A stretch of DNA of 64,000 bases from Stromatinia cepivora (lineage: Eukaryota; Ascomycota; Leotiomycetes; Helotiales; Sclerotiniaceae), in contig RCTD01000008.1 of the NCBI GenBank assembly GCA_014898415.1, forward strand, positions 372,001-436,000. The letters run 5' to 3'. Shown in pieces: positions 63,666-64,000 of this stretch (its first letter is position 1; the number at the start of each line of letters is the position of its first letter). Below the pieces are notes generated by a model. The model saw only the letters and a list, made by a program, of their open reading frames with translations. It did no database searches and was not told the origin of the DNA. The translations under genes were made by a program, and so were the position numbers.

Positions 63666-64000
63666 GAAACTTATACTTGTTTTTGTTTTTGAAGGAATCC
63701 TATATTATTTGTATTGGAAGATTCTTTTATTTATTATATTATATTAGAGAGATATTATTGTTTTTATTTTGAAGAATAATGTTTTCGTTTTAAGGGAATA
63801 TTCTTTATATTCCTTTTAAGGATTCTTTATTAATATTCAACCTTTTCCCCGATCACCACCCCTTTATATTGTTATTAATATTTTCAATATCTTCTTGTTC
63901 TTCTTTTTATAATTACAATTATCAATTTCGCCATCTTTTGATACATTGCCTATTATATATCGCTTCAATCCTATTTTGTTTTTATTTTTAGATCAATATT
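63666..64000. other. AT-rich sequence to the window end
   Basis: Nothing recognised. Slightly C-rich pocket around 63,840-63,870. Confidence 0.4.

Noticed and set aside
14000..64000. Mitochondrial DNA insertion as the cause of AT-richness
   Set aside because: Content is Copia, Fot1 and LTR elements with transition decay; no mitochondrial genes seen.
14000..64000. CRISPR array or secondary-metabolite cluster
   Set aside because: No regular spacer-repeat pattern and no synthase genes; repeats are LTRs and terminal repeats.

Overview
The window looks like a contig piece from a filamentous ascomycete (Pezizomycotina). Protein-coding genes have short introns of about 50-100 bp with GT..AG ends, a single dispersed 5S rRNA gene is present, and the repeats carry the CpA-to-TpA decay typical of RIP (repeat-induced point mutation). 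The protein style suggests Leotiomycetes (Helotiales/Sclerotiniaceae-like), but that is an inference from memory of similar proteins, not a search result.

The left 13.1 kb is an ordinary gene-rich segment with five conserved genes: a BTB-domain protein (minus, cut by the window edge), an actin-interacting protein 1 homologue (plus), a PAP2-type lipid phosphate phosphatase (plus), the gamma-tubulin complex protein GCP3/Alp6 (minus) and the SAGA subunit Hfi1/Ada1 (plus). BTB/AIP1 and GCP3/Hfi1 are divergent pairs sharing promoters of about 505 and 429 bp. The 2.7 kb between the convergent lipid phosphatase and GCP3 holds a 119-nt 5S rRNA gene, small tandem repeats and a 489-bp MITE-like element in a TA target. 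No gene cluster or shared pathway links these genes.

From about 13.67 kb to the end the sequence turns sharply AT-rich and I see no intact host gene. It is a stack of RIP-degraded transposons that can be resolved by exact target-site duplications (TSDs). Family 1 is a Ty1/Copia element of 5,481-5,482 bp with 166-bp LTRs; six copies are present: A 17180-22660 (+), B 23788 to about 62684 (-, 5' truncated), C 26907-31891 (-, internally deleted), D 32542-62233 (+), G 44070-49550 (-) and M 55443-60924 (+). Family 2 is another Copia element with 309-bp LTRs: F 37077-50823 (-, about 8.26 kb without its insertion), the truncated J at 14483, and two short one-LTR derivatives, E 34972-35651 and H 54509-55227. 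K 51791-61565 (-) is a Fot1/pogo DNA transposon of about 1.9 kb once emptied. L 51847-53520 is a 1.67-kb LTR element with no recognised genes.

Nesting order: C and D are inside B; E, F and K are inside D; G is inside F; L, H and M are inside K; A lies in an unidentified older element that has inverted-repeat arms at 14138-14482 and 23446-23787. Removing the layers restores D to about 5,478 bp, K to about 1,885 bp and F to about 8,261 bp, which supports the reconstruction. Two points stand out: in every element the outer edges are much less mutated than the interior, and E/H have a single LTR, a shared open frame of 96-97 codons and, in H, a perfect 47-bp hairpin at the 3' end.
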